A DNA stretch of 64,000 bases from Bacteroidetes bacterium HGW-Bacteroidetes-6 (GTDB lineage: Bacteria; Bacteroidota; Bacteroidia; Bacteroidales; DTU049). Location of the stretch: positions 1 to 64,000 of the forward strand of contig PHDB01000003.1 in assembly GCA_002842495.1 (NCBI GenBank), given 5' to 3'. Shown here one piece after another: positions 24,374-33,579 of the stretch. Each line of letters opens with the position of its first letter. Within the stretch, counting starts at the first letter, position 1. The notes beneath the pieces were generated by a model. That model had not been told where the DNA came from. It did no database searches and saw only the letters and a list, made by a program, of their open reading frames with translations. A program made the position numbers and the translations under genes.

Positions 24374-27300
24374 ATGAAGCGTATATTTGTATTAATGGCA
24401 ATGCTTTTTGCATTTCAGAGTTTCGCACAAACCGATTACGAAAAACCCACAAGTATAGTAAATAAAGGCATAAAGCTTTACGACAAAGGAAAATATAGCG
24501 AATCGATAAAATGGTACGATAAAATAAACGAGAACGATTCAATTTACTACACAGCTCTTTATGAAAAAACACTCGCTTTGTATAATTTGGAGAAGCTTGA
24601 CGAAGCCTTGGCGGTTATTAACAAACTTATTGCCGAAACTCCAGAGCAAAATGTACTATACGACATTATGAAAGCCAGCATATTAGACGACTTGGAAAAA
24701 TACGACGAAGCACAGGCTATTTATGAAGAGATTGCCTACAGGCAGCCATTCAATCAAAATGCCTGGTTCAATCTTGGTGTTTCGTATTTCAAATCCAAAG
24801 ACTATGAAAAAGCCGAAGCAGCTTTTATCAAATCAATCATTCTCAAACCCTGGCACTACAGGTCCAATCTTCTACTGGGGCTCACTAACGGGATGATGGG
24901 AAGACCTGTTCATGCTATTGTTTGTATCAATATGGCGGCTTTGATGAATGCCGGCGACGAATTTGGATTATCGGCTATTAAAAATCTGGAGGCTTTTACC
25001 GATGGAGCTCTCGATGATGATATTGTTGCCGGAAAATATCCGACACCTGACAGCATCACATCCGACAAAATAAAAGCGCTTGAGCCCATCATTAGCAGCC
25101 ATGTGATTGGTAAAAATAAAATGAAAATGCCCACAAAAAACACATATAGTATAACAAAATACAATTATGTTGTTTTTTCGGAAATTGAAAACAATATGTC
25201 GGGAAACAATATTTACACAAAATTTTATTTTCCGTTTTTCAAAGCTATTTACGAGAACGGATATTTCGATGTTTACAGCTACTATATTATGCAAGGTGTC
25301 ACATCTGCGGAAGTTCAAAATTACCTCTCCAAGAAAAAGACAAAAATCAACGCTTTCAGCAATTGGGTTACAAACGAATTTGCCAATTACCTCAAAGCCG
25401 GCAAAGGAATGCGTCCGGCAAATATTGAGTACCAGTACTATCAGGGCGATCTATCGGGTGTAGTCACTTATTCCGATTCAACAAAAAAAATCAAAGAAGG
25501 TCCGTATTATGAAATCATGAGCAATGGCGTGGTAGAATATGAGGGAAATTATAAAAACGACATTCCTGTGGGAACATTCTATTATAACTTCCCGGATGGA
25601 ACCAGAAACATGAAAGTGGAATACATCGATGAAGAAGAAACTTCGGTTCTTACCATTTACGAACATAACGGCGACATCGCAAGTCGAATCGAAATGAGAA
25701 AAGGGAAAAAAGAGGGTAAATACGAGGAGTATTTCCCGGACGGAAAGCTTAGTGGTGTTTATATATACAAAAATGATTTATTTACGGGAGAAGCCTTTCA
25801 GCTATTTCATAACGGAGATACAGCTGCCATCGACAGGCCCCTTGCCGACAGTACTCATTTCGAGGTTACTTTATACTATCCGGGTGGAAAAATCTACCGA
25901 ACCTACATCCGCAACAAGACCGAATATGTTTTTGATGGGAAGTACACCCAATACTACGAAAATGGAAAGCCATCGGAAATATCGGAAATGAAAAACAATA
26001 TTTATATTGGCGATTACAAGACTTTTCTGATTAACGGCGACACAGCCGATGTGCGTCATTTCGATCAGAAAGGAAATTCTATTGGCACCGACAAGTCGTA
26101 TGGAACCAACGGGAAACTATTGTCGACACGCGAACATGTAAAGACAAACGAAACATACAACTACAAGGAATTTGATATCAGAGGAAGAGTCGTTTTAGAA
26201 ATGCGTATAACAGCCGACAAATTCAATTCGCTTATTCAATACGACACTACCGGCAAAGAAATCAACCACCTCGAGAATCTGAACAAAGGCGATGCCGAAT
26301 ATCAATTACTGGATATCTACACGGGCAAAGTAACTTTACGCAACACTTTAAAGAACGGCCAGCGCGAAGGCAAAAGCACTATTTACTCTTATACTGGAAC
26401 TCTCTCGGGAGAAGCAAATTATAAAAATGACAAATTCGATGGCAAATACATTGTTTATTATCCCTCCGGAAAAATATACTATTATTTCTACTACAAAGAT
26501 GGCATAAAAGATGGCTACTACGAAGGGTATTATCCCAATGAGAAAATAGAAGCCAATGGTTATTATTATAATGGGGAAAAAGTGGGCTACTGGACCTTCT
26601 TCAATCCCGATGGAACTGTCAACCGCACCGAGTATTACCAACAGAGCGGAAACCAAAATGGCTGGGAAATTCAATATGCAAACGATTCTTTGATTGTTTA
26701 CAAAGAACACTACACCAACAACAATCTTGATGAAGCAATGATTTTTGACCCCGAAGCCGATACTATTGCCCAATACTCGGTAGTGAACGGACAGCATGAT
26801 GGAAAAGTATATTACAAAAACGGTAAATTATGGAAACGTTTTCAGTATATCGACAACCGTCTATCAGACTCATTAATAACATATTACCCCGACGGGAACA
26901 TCCTTACAGCAGGGTTTTTCTCCAGAGACGGTTACAACGGAACTTATACCTATTACTTCCCGGACGGCTCAATTAATCGCAAAATTGATTATATCAATGG
27001 CGAAATGAATGGAAAAGATATCGAATACAACCCCGATGGCACAATTCATTTCGAATCTACTTACAACGACAACGAAGAAAACGCCCCTACTATTTACTAC
27101 CACTACAACAATAAACCTTTTTCCATCATCAGTAATGTCAACGAAGACCGAAATGGCAATGCCGACTATTACACTCCCGATGGCGAATTTATGTTCAGGC
27201 TTATTTATTTCAACGACAATATGATTGCATTTACTTGGATGGACAAAAATCACAACATGCTACCTCCGGTAATGGTTGACAAAGACACTGTTAATATAGT

Positions 27301-27661
27301 GATGTATTACGCCAACGGAGCAAAATCAGGCGAATGGCTCATGCTGGGTGGTGAGCGCGAAGGCGATCGATTTTTCTACTATCCCAACGGAAAAATAATG
27401 GAATCGGAGCACTACGAATGTGGAAGATTAAACGGACCCGACATTTATTACCGTACCGATGGAAGCAAAGTATTGGAATACAATTATTCATATGGACTAA
27501 AACATGGCAAATGCATCTACTATCACCCCAATGGCAAGCCAATGCTTGAAACTGAATATTTTTACGGCGACAAGAACGGAGCTGAAAAACAATACAGTTC
27601 CGATGGTAAATTAATTGCCACACGTATCTATTTTGGAGGAAATCTGATCGAAGTAAAGTGA
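24374..27661 (+). CDS. Secreted TPR plus MORN-repeat protein, 1095 aa
   Basis: A signal peptide (MKRIFVLMAMLFAFQSFAQ) is followed by four or five TPR units (residues about 28-190), for example YDKGKYSESIKWYDK and AWFNLGVSYFKSKDYEKAEAA. A linker reaches about residue 370. Then roughly 25 MORN-like repeats of about 23 residues run to the C-terminus, of the type YYPNGKI...Y..GLKHGKCIYYHPNGKP (YwqK/MORN group). These give an elongated beta sheet, likely a binding scaffold at the cell surface. No T9SS domain or lipobox was found, so it is probably periplasmic. It is first in an operon with two DUF3857 proteins (1-base and 3-base gaps). Confidence 0.85.
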   Translation: MKRIFVLMAMLFAFQSFAQTDYEKPTSIVNKGIKLYDKGKYSESIKWYDKINENDSIYYTALYEKTLALYNLEKLDEALAVINKLIAETPEQNVLYDIMKASILDDLEKYDEAQAIYEEIAYRQPFNQNAWFNLGVSYFKSKDYEKAEAAFIKSIILKPWHYRSNLLLGLTNGMMGRPVHAIVCINMAALMNAGDEFGLSAIKNLEAFTDGALDDDIVAGKYPTPDSITSDKIKALEPIISSHVIGKNKMKMPTKNTYSITKYNYVVFSEIENNMSGNNIYTKFYFPFFKAIYENGYFDVYSYYIMQGVTSAEVQNYLSKKKTKINAFSNWVTNEFANYLKAGKGMRPANIEYQYYQGDLSGVVTYSDSTKKIKEGPYYEIMSNGVVEYEGNYKNDIPVGTFYYNFPDGTRNMKVEYIDEEETSVLTIYEHNGDIASRIEMRKGKKEGKYEEYFPDGKLSGVYIYKNDLFTGEAFQLFHNGDTAAIDRPLADSTHFEVTLYYPGGKIYRTYIRNKTEYVFDGKYTQYYENGKPSEISEMKNNIYIGDYKTFLINGDTADVRHFDQKGNSIGTDKSYGTNGKLLSTREHVKTNETYNYKEFDIRGRVVLEMRITADKFNSLIQYDTTGKEINHLENLNKGDAEYQLLDIYTGKVTLRNTLKNGQREGKSTIYSYTGTLSGEANYKNDKFDGKYIVYYPSGKIYYYFYYKDGIKDGYYEGYYPNEKIEANGYYYNGEKVGYWTFFNPDGTVNRTEYYQQSGNQNGWEIQYANDSLIVYKEHYTNNNLDEAMIFDPEADTIAQYSVVNGQHDGKVYYKNGKLWKRFQYIDNRLSDSLITYYPDGNILTAGFFSRDGYNGTYTYYFPDGSINRKIDYINGEMNGKDIEYNPDGTIHFESTYNDNEENAPTIYYHYNNKPFSIISNVNEDRNGNADYYTPDGEFMFRLIYFNDNMIAFTWMDKNHNMLPPVMVDKDTVNIVMYYANGAKSGEWLMLGGEREGDRFFYYPNGKIMESEHYECGRLNGPDIYYRTDGSKVLEYNYSYGLKHGKCIYYHPNGKPMLETEYFYGDKNGAEKQYSSDGKLIATRIYFGGNLIEVK

Positions 27662-27662
27662 G

Positions 27663-29582
27663 ATGAGATTAATACTGCTTTTTATATGGATGGCTACTAT
27701 TTCGCTTTGGGCAACACCTCAAAGTGTAAAAAGCTATGCTCGTTTTTCCGATAAATACGATGGGCAGCAGGCTGTTGTGCTGAAAAACTATAGAACTATC
27801 AACATTACCGAGACATCTACAGGACTAAAAATTACCGAAAAAGTTTACCTGGAAAAAATGCTTATCGGAAAAAATGAAAACGACATCGAAGATGATTATG
27901 TTTCGTTCAACTCATTCTCATCGATCAGCGACCTGAATGCCTATACCTATTCACCAGCAGGAAACAGTTGGCAGAAATACAGAGCATACAACATCCACGA
28001 CTTTTCGAGCATGGGTGAGTTTTTCTACAACGATAACTTTTTCAGAGTGGTGTCTTTCCCCAACGTAAAGCAGGGCTGCCGAACTATTCTTTCGTATAGC
28101 AAAAACTACACAGAACCCTATTTGTGGGGGACACAACCTCTTACTCAGGGCGAAGTTGTCGACGATGGTCGTATCACAGTTATTTACCCCAAAAATGTGG
28201 CGCTCAATATTTTCACCAACAACATTGACTCATCGGCATTTCAATACAGCCTGAAATCGAAAGGAAAAAACAATGTTGCCACCTGGAACTATCAGCTTAG
28301 TAAGCCCTACGACAAGGGCGATCTTCCATCGTTCTACACACTTCCATTACTCCTCATTCATATAGCCGAAGTGCAGAAAACGGACACCACCTTATATTAC
28401 CTTAAAGACAATGAACACCTGGCCAACTGGTATTTTTCCAACTTCCTGAAAGCCGGGAACAAACCCGACAGTAGCATTGCAAATATAGTTGACAGTCTTA
28501 CCAGAGGAATAGACAACAACCTCGAAAAAACAATGGCATTGTTCAATTGGGTGAGAACAAAAATACGGTACATTGGGGTTGAAGATGGCTATAACGGCTT
28601 TATCCCACGCAGTTCGGACTTTATATTCAGACAACGCTATGGCGATTGCAAAGACAAGTCGAACCTTTTGATTGAAATGCTTAAACAGGCAAACATTAAA
28701 GCATATCCGGCCTTTACAGGTTCTACCGATCTCCCTTTTGACCACGATAGTATTGTTTCGCCCATAGTCGACAATCATGTTATAGTTGCTGTTGACACAG
28801 GTGTCGGCGAATTGCTATTCCTCGACCCGACTCAATCCGAATACATCCCAGGATTGCCCCCCTGGGCTCTTCAAGGCAAATCGGCCTTGGTAGTTACCGA
28901 CACATTCAAATACATTGTTCATCATTTTCCCATTCCTTCTCCCGAAAAAAACACACTTACACAAAATATTACTGTAAATGTAAACGACAGAAACATGACA
29001 CAGTTTACCCGTGTAGAAGGCACCGGGTATTTCTATTATCACCTCAAAAATATGATGTTCGAAAGTGCAATAGACAAACAATCCAGTGCAGCTGAAACCG
29101 TTTCTTATGGCGACACACACGAATTTATCCCCGACAACATTTCAGATGTAACTTTCAACGACAACGACGCAACCATAGAATACAGCCTTTTCTCACATAA
29201 CGCATCACCGCTTACACATTCAAAATCGGGTACATTTATCAACCTCGGACCCGTTTCGTTTTTCAGTCTCGACGACTACAAAACACTTGAATCGAAAAAA
29301 GGTTACTTTTTTAAGTATCCTGCGCACTGGCTGTTCAATTTCGAGCTTATTTTAAACGAAGACCAGACAATTGAAAAGCTACCATCCGATTTTTCGCTGG
29401 TCAAAGAGGGATATGAATTCAAAATCAACTATTTCAGAGAAGAAAACAAGGTGGTGGTTGCATCCGACTTAATCATTTCGGATTTGTATATTCCGATTGA
29501 AAAGATGGACAACTTTCTTGATTTCATGAAACAAATTAATAAACAATTGGGTTCCAGCTTGCTCATCAGTACTAAAAAATAA
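27663..29582 (+). CDS. Secreted DUF3857-transglutaminase protein, active-site triad intact
   Basis: 639 residues with a signal peptide. The N-terminal DUF3857 beta domain covers about residues 40-220. A transglutaminase-like core follows (about 280-395), with Cys329 in RYGDCKDKS, His372 in VDNHVIV and Asp388 in FLDPTQSE, a complete Cys-His-Asp triad. The C-terminal 200 residues are beta-rich (DUF2569-like or unknown). Such proteins are abundant in Bacteroidota; the core may act as a cysteine protease, amidase or cross-linker, and no substrate is known. It starts 1 base after the TPR/MORN gene stop and precedes a paralogue. Confidence 0.85.
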   Translation: MRLILLFIWMATISLWATPQSVKSYARFSDKYDGQQAVVLKNYRTINITETSTGLKITEKVYLEKMLIGKNENDIEDDYVSFNSFSSISDLNAYTYSPAGNSWQKYRAYNIHDFSSMGEFFYNDNFFRVVSFPNVKQGCRTILSYSKNYTEPYLWGTQPLTQGEVVDDGRITVIYPKNVALNIFTNNIDSSAFQYSLKSKGKNNVATWNYQLSKPYDKGDLPSFYTLPLLLIHIAEVQKTDTTLYYLKDNEHLANWYFSNFLKAGNKPDSSIANIVDSLTRGIDNNLEKTMALFNWVRTKIRYIGVEDGYNGFIPRSSDFIFRQRYGDCKDKSNLLIEMLKQANIKAYPAFTGSTDLPFDHDSIVSPIVDNHVIVAVDTGVGELLFLDPTQSEYIPGLPPWALQGKSALVVTDTFKYIVHHFPIPSPEKNTLTQNITVNVNDRNMTQFTRVEGTGYFYYHLKNMMFESAIDKQSSAAETVSYGDTHEFIPDNISDVTFNDNDATIEYSLFSHNASPLTHSKSGTFINLGPVSFFSLDDYKTLESKKGYFFKYPAHWLFNFELILNEDQTIEKLPSDFSLVKEGYEFKINYFREENKVVVASDLIISDLYIPIEKMDNFLDFMKQINKQLGSSLLISTKK

Positions 29583-29585
29583 AAC

Positions 29586-31550
29586 ATGAAAGCGATTATT
29601 CTTTGCTTGTTTGCTTTGGCTTTTTCAGGCCTTATTGCTCAAAATCCGGATAACATCAACTACACTTGGGACAAAGAGCCGGTATTTGCCAATACCGATA
29701 GCCTGAACAGTCAGTTCGAAGCTATTCTGTTGAAAGACAAAATTATTTACAACTATTTTTTCAATCCCCAAACCGGCGATTTGGAAGAACTCATGATTTA
29801 CCACAGAGCCTACAGAGTATGCCGCGATAAAGCCATCGAGCAACTCAACACTGTAGAAATCAATATGGACAATATCGTGGAACTGGTCGATATCAAAGCT
29901 CGTGTTTTTACAGCTGATGGCAAAGTGTTGGAAGTAAACAAAAACGACATTAAAAATGTTGAAGATGAAGCTGAAGGTGGGAATTACAAAGCTTTGGCAT
30001 TACCGGGTGTTGAAAAAGATGCTATTATTGAGTATTACTACATTGCATATGTTCACCCCAATATTTTAAAATCGCTTGCTTTTCAGAGTTCTATTCCACG
30101 ATACAATAACGATTTCTTTCTCGAATGTCCGTCAACTCTTGGGTTTGTCACCAAATCGTACAATGGTTTCCCCAATATTGAAGAAGAATTTGACACCGCA
30201 GCCCACCGAAGGATTTATGCAGCTCATGCCGATTATGTGCCGGCTCTGCCTATTCAAAAATACGGCGAAGATAGTCCACACGAACAAACTTTACTTGTTT
30301 CGATAGGCTACAACTACAATCGCAACAAGGCCCGTATGTTTACCCATGCAGAATTCTGTTCAAACTACTATCCCCGGATGTATGAACTCGACAAAAAAGA
30401 GCAAAAGGCACTTTCCAAAATAGTTAAGGAAGCCAAAAGCAAAAGTAAAGATCGGTTTACTGCAGCAATAGAGACTGAAAATTACCTCAAAACACACTAC
30501 TTCAAACAAAATATTTCTTCCGACCGATTCGAAAATCTCGACTTCATTAAAACTTCAGCAATGGGATCAGAAACTGGAATTTTGAAGCTTTATTTGAATG
30601 TTTTCAAGGCGATGGGCTATGAATGTCAGCTTCTTTACACTTGTGGTCGCGATTTCATGTTTTTCGACAAGGATTTTAACGCATACAATCTCCTCGAAGA
30701 GCCAATTATCTATTTCCCTGAATTAAAAAGCTACATGTCGCCAACCCGCTTTACTTCACGATTAGGGTGGCCATACGACTATACTCTCGAACAGAATGCA
30801 CTTTGGATGAAAGAAATATCGATAGCCGGGGCGGGTTCGTTTATGCCGGCATACACTACAATTAGCTCTGTAGATTACAAAAATTCAGGAGATTCGTTGT
30901 TTCAACAGCTTGTTATTAACGAGGATGCCGATAAAGCTACACTAAAAACAAGGCGTGTACTTACCGGCTACAAAGCCATGCCCATTCATCCTTTCTACCC
31001 ATTTTATGAAGCAGAAAAGCAACAGGAGTTTCTTGAAGCTTACCTCGATTTTGGACACGCCTATTTCGATATGGATTCGGCAAATGTTGAAAACGATGAA
31101 ATCGAAGACATTCTAATCAAACCTTTCGTTATTAATGCTTCACTAATAGCAGGAAACACCATTGAGCCATCCGGCGACCATATTTTAGTGCTTATTGGTG
31201 ATCTCATTGGAGCACAGGCCGAAATGTACGATAGTGTTCCTCGAACTTTGCCAGTCGACCATGGATACCCGAGTCATTACTACCGAAAACTTTCAATCAC
31301 AATTCCTTCCGGCTACATTGTTGACAACGCAGAAGATTTTAAAATCGATGTAAACTTAAACAATTCAGATGGGAATGCTGTGGCGTGGTTCAAGTCGGAT
31401 TTCAGCACAGAAGACAATCAATTTATTGTTGTGATTGAAGAATGCTATACTAAAATTCAATATCCGGTTTCGGAATACGAAGGTTTCCGCAAAGTTGTAA
31501 ACGCTGCCGCAGATTTCAGCAAAATGAAACTTGTTTTAGCAAAGCAATAA
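29586..31550 (+). CDS. DUF3857-transglutaminase paralogue without catalytic residues
   Basis: 654 residues with signal peptide MKAIILCLFALAFSGLIAQ. It is a paralogue of the preceding gene: DUF3857 domain (about residues 45-230) with YRVCRDKAIEQLNT, then a transglutaminase-like region. In my alignment the catalytic GDCKD of the neighbour becomes GSETG (Glu329 where Cys stood). The His position falls in NAYNLLEEPIIYF and the Asp position in YMSPT, so all three residues seem lost. It is probably a non-catalytic partner or regulator of the active protein, or a substrate-binding decoy. It is the last gene of the operon, ending 2 bases from the convergent tsaB stop. Confidence 0.8.
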   Translation: MKAIILCLFALAFSGLIAQNPDNINYTWDKEPVFANTDSLNSQFEAILLKDKIIYNYFFNPQTGDLEELMIYHRAYRVCRDKAIEQLNTVEINMDNIVELVDIKARVFTADGKVLEVNKNDIKNVEDEAEGGNYKALALPGVEKDAIIEYYYIAYVHPNILKSLAFQSSIPRYNNDFFLECPSTLGFVTKSYNGFPNIEEEFDTAAHRRIYAAHADYVPALPIQKYGEDSPHEQTLLVSIGYNYNRNKARMFTHAEFCSNYYPRMYELDKKEQKALSKIVKEAKSKSKDRFTAAIETENYLKTHYFKQNISSDRFENLDFIKTSAMGSETGILKLYLNVFKAMGYECQLLYTCGRDFMFFDKDFNAYNLLEEPIIYFPELKSYMSPTRFTSRLGWPYDYTLEQNALWMKEISIAGAGSFMPAYTTISSVDYKNSGDSLFQQLVINEDADKATLKTRRVLTGYKAMPIHPFYPFYEAEKQQEFLEAYLDFGHAYFDMDSANVENDEIEDILIKPFVINASLIAGNTIEPSGDHILVLIGDLIGAQAEMYDSVPRTLPVDHGYPSHYYRKLSITIPSGYIVDNAEDFKIDVNLNNSDGNAVAWFKSDFSTEDNQFIVVIEECYTKIQYPVSEYEGFRKVVNAAADFSKMKLVLAKQ

Positions 31551-31552
31551 TA

Positions 31553-32248
31553 TCATCTTAAGCCCTTCACTTTGGGAGCTCCGGCAACAAACTCTTTCCC
31601 GTACACGGGTTCGAAATAGGCTGTATTATCGAATTCACCGGCTTCGAATCGGGCAAAAGCTAATTTAGCTGCATATGCCGCATTATGTATATTCCCGTCG
31701 ACAAACACTACATTTGGATTTGCGCCAAACATTGTTTTCAATTTTGCAGCACCCGAACCTCCAAAAATGATACGACCCGGCAACCATTCTTCAAAACTAC
31801 TTTCATCCACAATAAGCGGCGAAGAGGCTTTCAGCTCTTTAAGCTGCCGATTATACACAGCCATAAAAACCTCCATTCGACGTGCATCAATCATGGGAAT
31901 AATCAAATCGTCGTCACTCGGGTTACTCAAATCCAAAATGCCTGCGGCTGCCGATTGCAACGAGCCAACAGCAATCAACGGAATATTAAGTGCATAAGCA
32001 ATTCCTTTCGCGGTGCTTACTCCAATTCGCAAACCAGTGTAAGAACCTGGTCCGGAGCTCACCGAAACTGCATCAAGATCCGAAGGTTGAATACCAATAT
32101 TATCAAGCAACCTATTGATAAGCGGCATCAATTCTGAAGCATGCGACAACTTTTCGGAAGACGATTGTTCTGCTATTACTTTCCCGCCGCTACTTAAGGC
32201 TACCGAGCAAACATCGGTAGCCGTTTCGATATGCAATAATGTTTTCAA
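31553..32248 (-). CDS. tsaB: tRNA threonylcarbamoyladenosine biosynthesis protein TsaB
   Basis: TsaB is the ASKHA-fold partner of TsaD in making t6A37 on ANN-decoding tRNAs. The 231-residue length fits. Landmarks are the N-terminal LLHIETATDVCSVAL, the family-specific SSGPGSYTGLRIGVSTAKGI and IPLIAVGSL. It is cytoplasmic. It begins 2 bases after the stop of an efflux adaptor gene, so it is translated from the TolC-HlyD transcript unless an internal promoter exists. Confidence 0.94.
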   Translation of the reverse strand: MKTLLHIETATDVCSVALSSGGKVIAEQSSSEKLSHASELMPLINRLLDNIGIQPSDLDAVSVSSGPGSYTGLRIGVSTAKGIAYALNIPLIAVGSLQSAAAGILDLSNPSDDDLIIPMIDARRMEVFMAVYNRQLKELKASSPLIVDESSFEEWLPGRIIFGGSGAAKLKTMFGANPNVVFVDGNIHNAAYAAKLAFARFEAGEFDNTAYFEPVYGKEFVAGAPKVKGLR

Positions 32249-32250
32249 AA

Positions 32251-33564
32251 TTAATTGGCTTCGTACAATTCTTTTTTATCAACAACCTTTACCGGTTCAT
32301 CGCCAACCAATCGCTTAGCAATGGCACTATACGGAGCAGTAATAACCTTATCACCTTCTTTCAAACCTTCCAGTATTTCGATGTATTGATTATCCTGAAT
32401 TCCGGTTTTCACTTCGCGACGAATAGCAACACCTGTTTCAACAACAAACACATACTCTTTAACAGTTTGATCAACTGCATTTTTCAAAGAATCATCGATC
32501 TCTTCGCGGGTAGTAACACACTGAACAGGTACCGAAGCCACCTGAGAAACACGGCGGGTCAAAATTTCAACAGTAGCCGACATTCCCGGGCGAAAAGGAG
32601 AAAAATCGGGAACATCTGCAGGAATCATATCGGCATATGAGCTACGCAGAATTTGAATAGTAACATCAAAATTGCTGACCTGATCAGCGCTGAGTCCAGT
32701 AACATTGGCCGAATTGGCAATTTCAGTCACCAGTCCTTTAAACTTTCGGTTAGGGTAGGCATCAACTTCAATAAGCGCAGTATCGCCAAGGTGCAGACGT
32801 ACCACTTCGTTTTCGTTGACACTGGCCGTAACCTCCATTTCTGTCATATCGGCAATACGTAAAATCTCGGTTCCAGGACTAAACTGAGATGCACCAGCAA
32901 CCCTTTCACCAACTTCGATACTTAACTTACTTATTGTTCCATCAACCGGAGCTACAATGGTAGTCCGCGTAAGGTTATTGGAAGCTTCGTTCATACTGGC
33001 CATTGCACTGGCAACATTGTAACGCGAAGCATTTACCGTTTGTTGCGAGGCCTTTACTTCGGCTTTAGCCACTTCGTATTGAGCCACAGCTGCATCGTAT
33101 TCCTGTTGCGAAATAACACCTTGCTCGAACAACGTTTTGTTTCGGTTGTAGCTCGATTCGGCATTAATAAACTGAGCTTCGGTTTGCGTAAAACGCGCTT
33201 CGGCATTAGCCATATTAGCCCGTTGCGAATTCACATTGGCTGCTATTTGCTCATAATTGGCTCTGTAAATATCGGGTTTAATTTTAGCAAGAACATCGCC
33301 GGCCTTAACCCGGTCGCCCTCTTTTACCAAAAGTTCAACCACCTCTCCCGACACATCTGGGCTAAGTTTCACCTCAGCAACAGGTTGTATTTTTCCACTG
33401 GCCGAAACCGACTCTATAATATCGCGTTTGGTCACATCTTCCACAGCAACTTTAAGCTCATTTCCGGATCCAATAACACCAGTTTTTTTCAAAACAACCA
33501 GCAAAACAACCAGGCCTATCAGTCCGAAAATGATGTAACGTCTTCTTTTTTTATTTACACTCAT
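32251..33564 (-). CDS. Efflux periplasmic adaptor (HlyD/MacA family)
   Basis: 437 residues: an N-terminal membrane anchor (residues about 9-30, YIIFGLIGLVVLLVVL), then a beta-barrel/lipoyl half motif PDVSGEVVELLVKEGDRVKAGDVLAKI. A long coiled-coil hairpin covers about residues 100-195 (ARFTQTEAQFINAESSYNR), and the second lipoyl half is IVAPVDGTISKLSIEVGERV. This order is that of MacA-type membrane fusion proteins linking an inner-membrane pump to TolC. It sits between the TolC gene (15-bp gap) and tsaB. The pump itself (MacB or RND) is not in the window. Confidence 0.92.
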   Translation of the reverse strand: MSVNKKRRRYIIFGLIGLVVLLVVLKKTGVIGSGNELKVAVEDVTKRDIIESVSASGKIQPVAEVKLSPDVSGEVVELLVKEGDRVKAGDVLAKIKPDIYRANYEQIAANVNSQRANMANAEARFTQTEAQFINAESSYNRNKTLFEQGVISQQEYDAAVAQYEVAKAEVKASQQTVNASRYNVASAMASMNEASNNLTRTTIVAPVDGTISKLSIEVGERVAGASQFSPGTEILRIADMTEMEVTASVNENEVVRLHLGDTALIEVDAYPNRKFKGLVTEIANSANVTGLSADQVSNFDVTIQILRSSYADMIPADVPDFSPFRPGMSATVEILTRRVSQVASVPVQCVTTREEIDDSLKNAVDQTVKEYVFVVETGVAIRREVKTGIQDNQYIEILEGLKEGDKVITAPYSAIAKRLVGDEPVKVVDKKELYEAN

Positions 33565-33579
33565 TGCAAAAGTTTAGAA

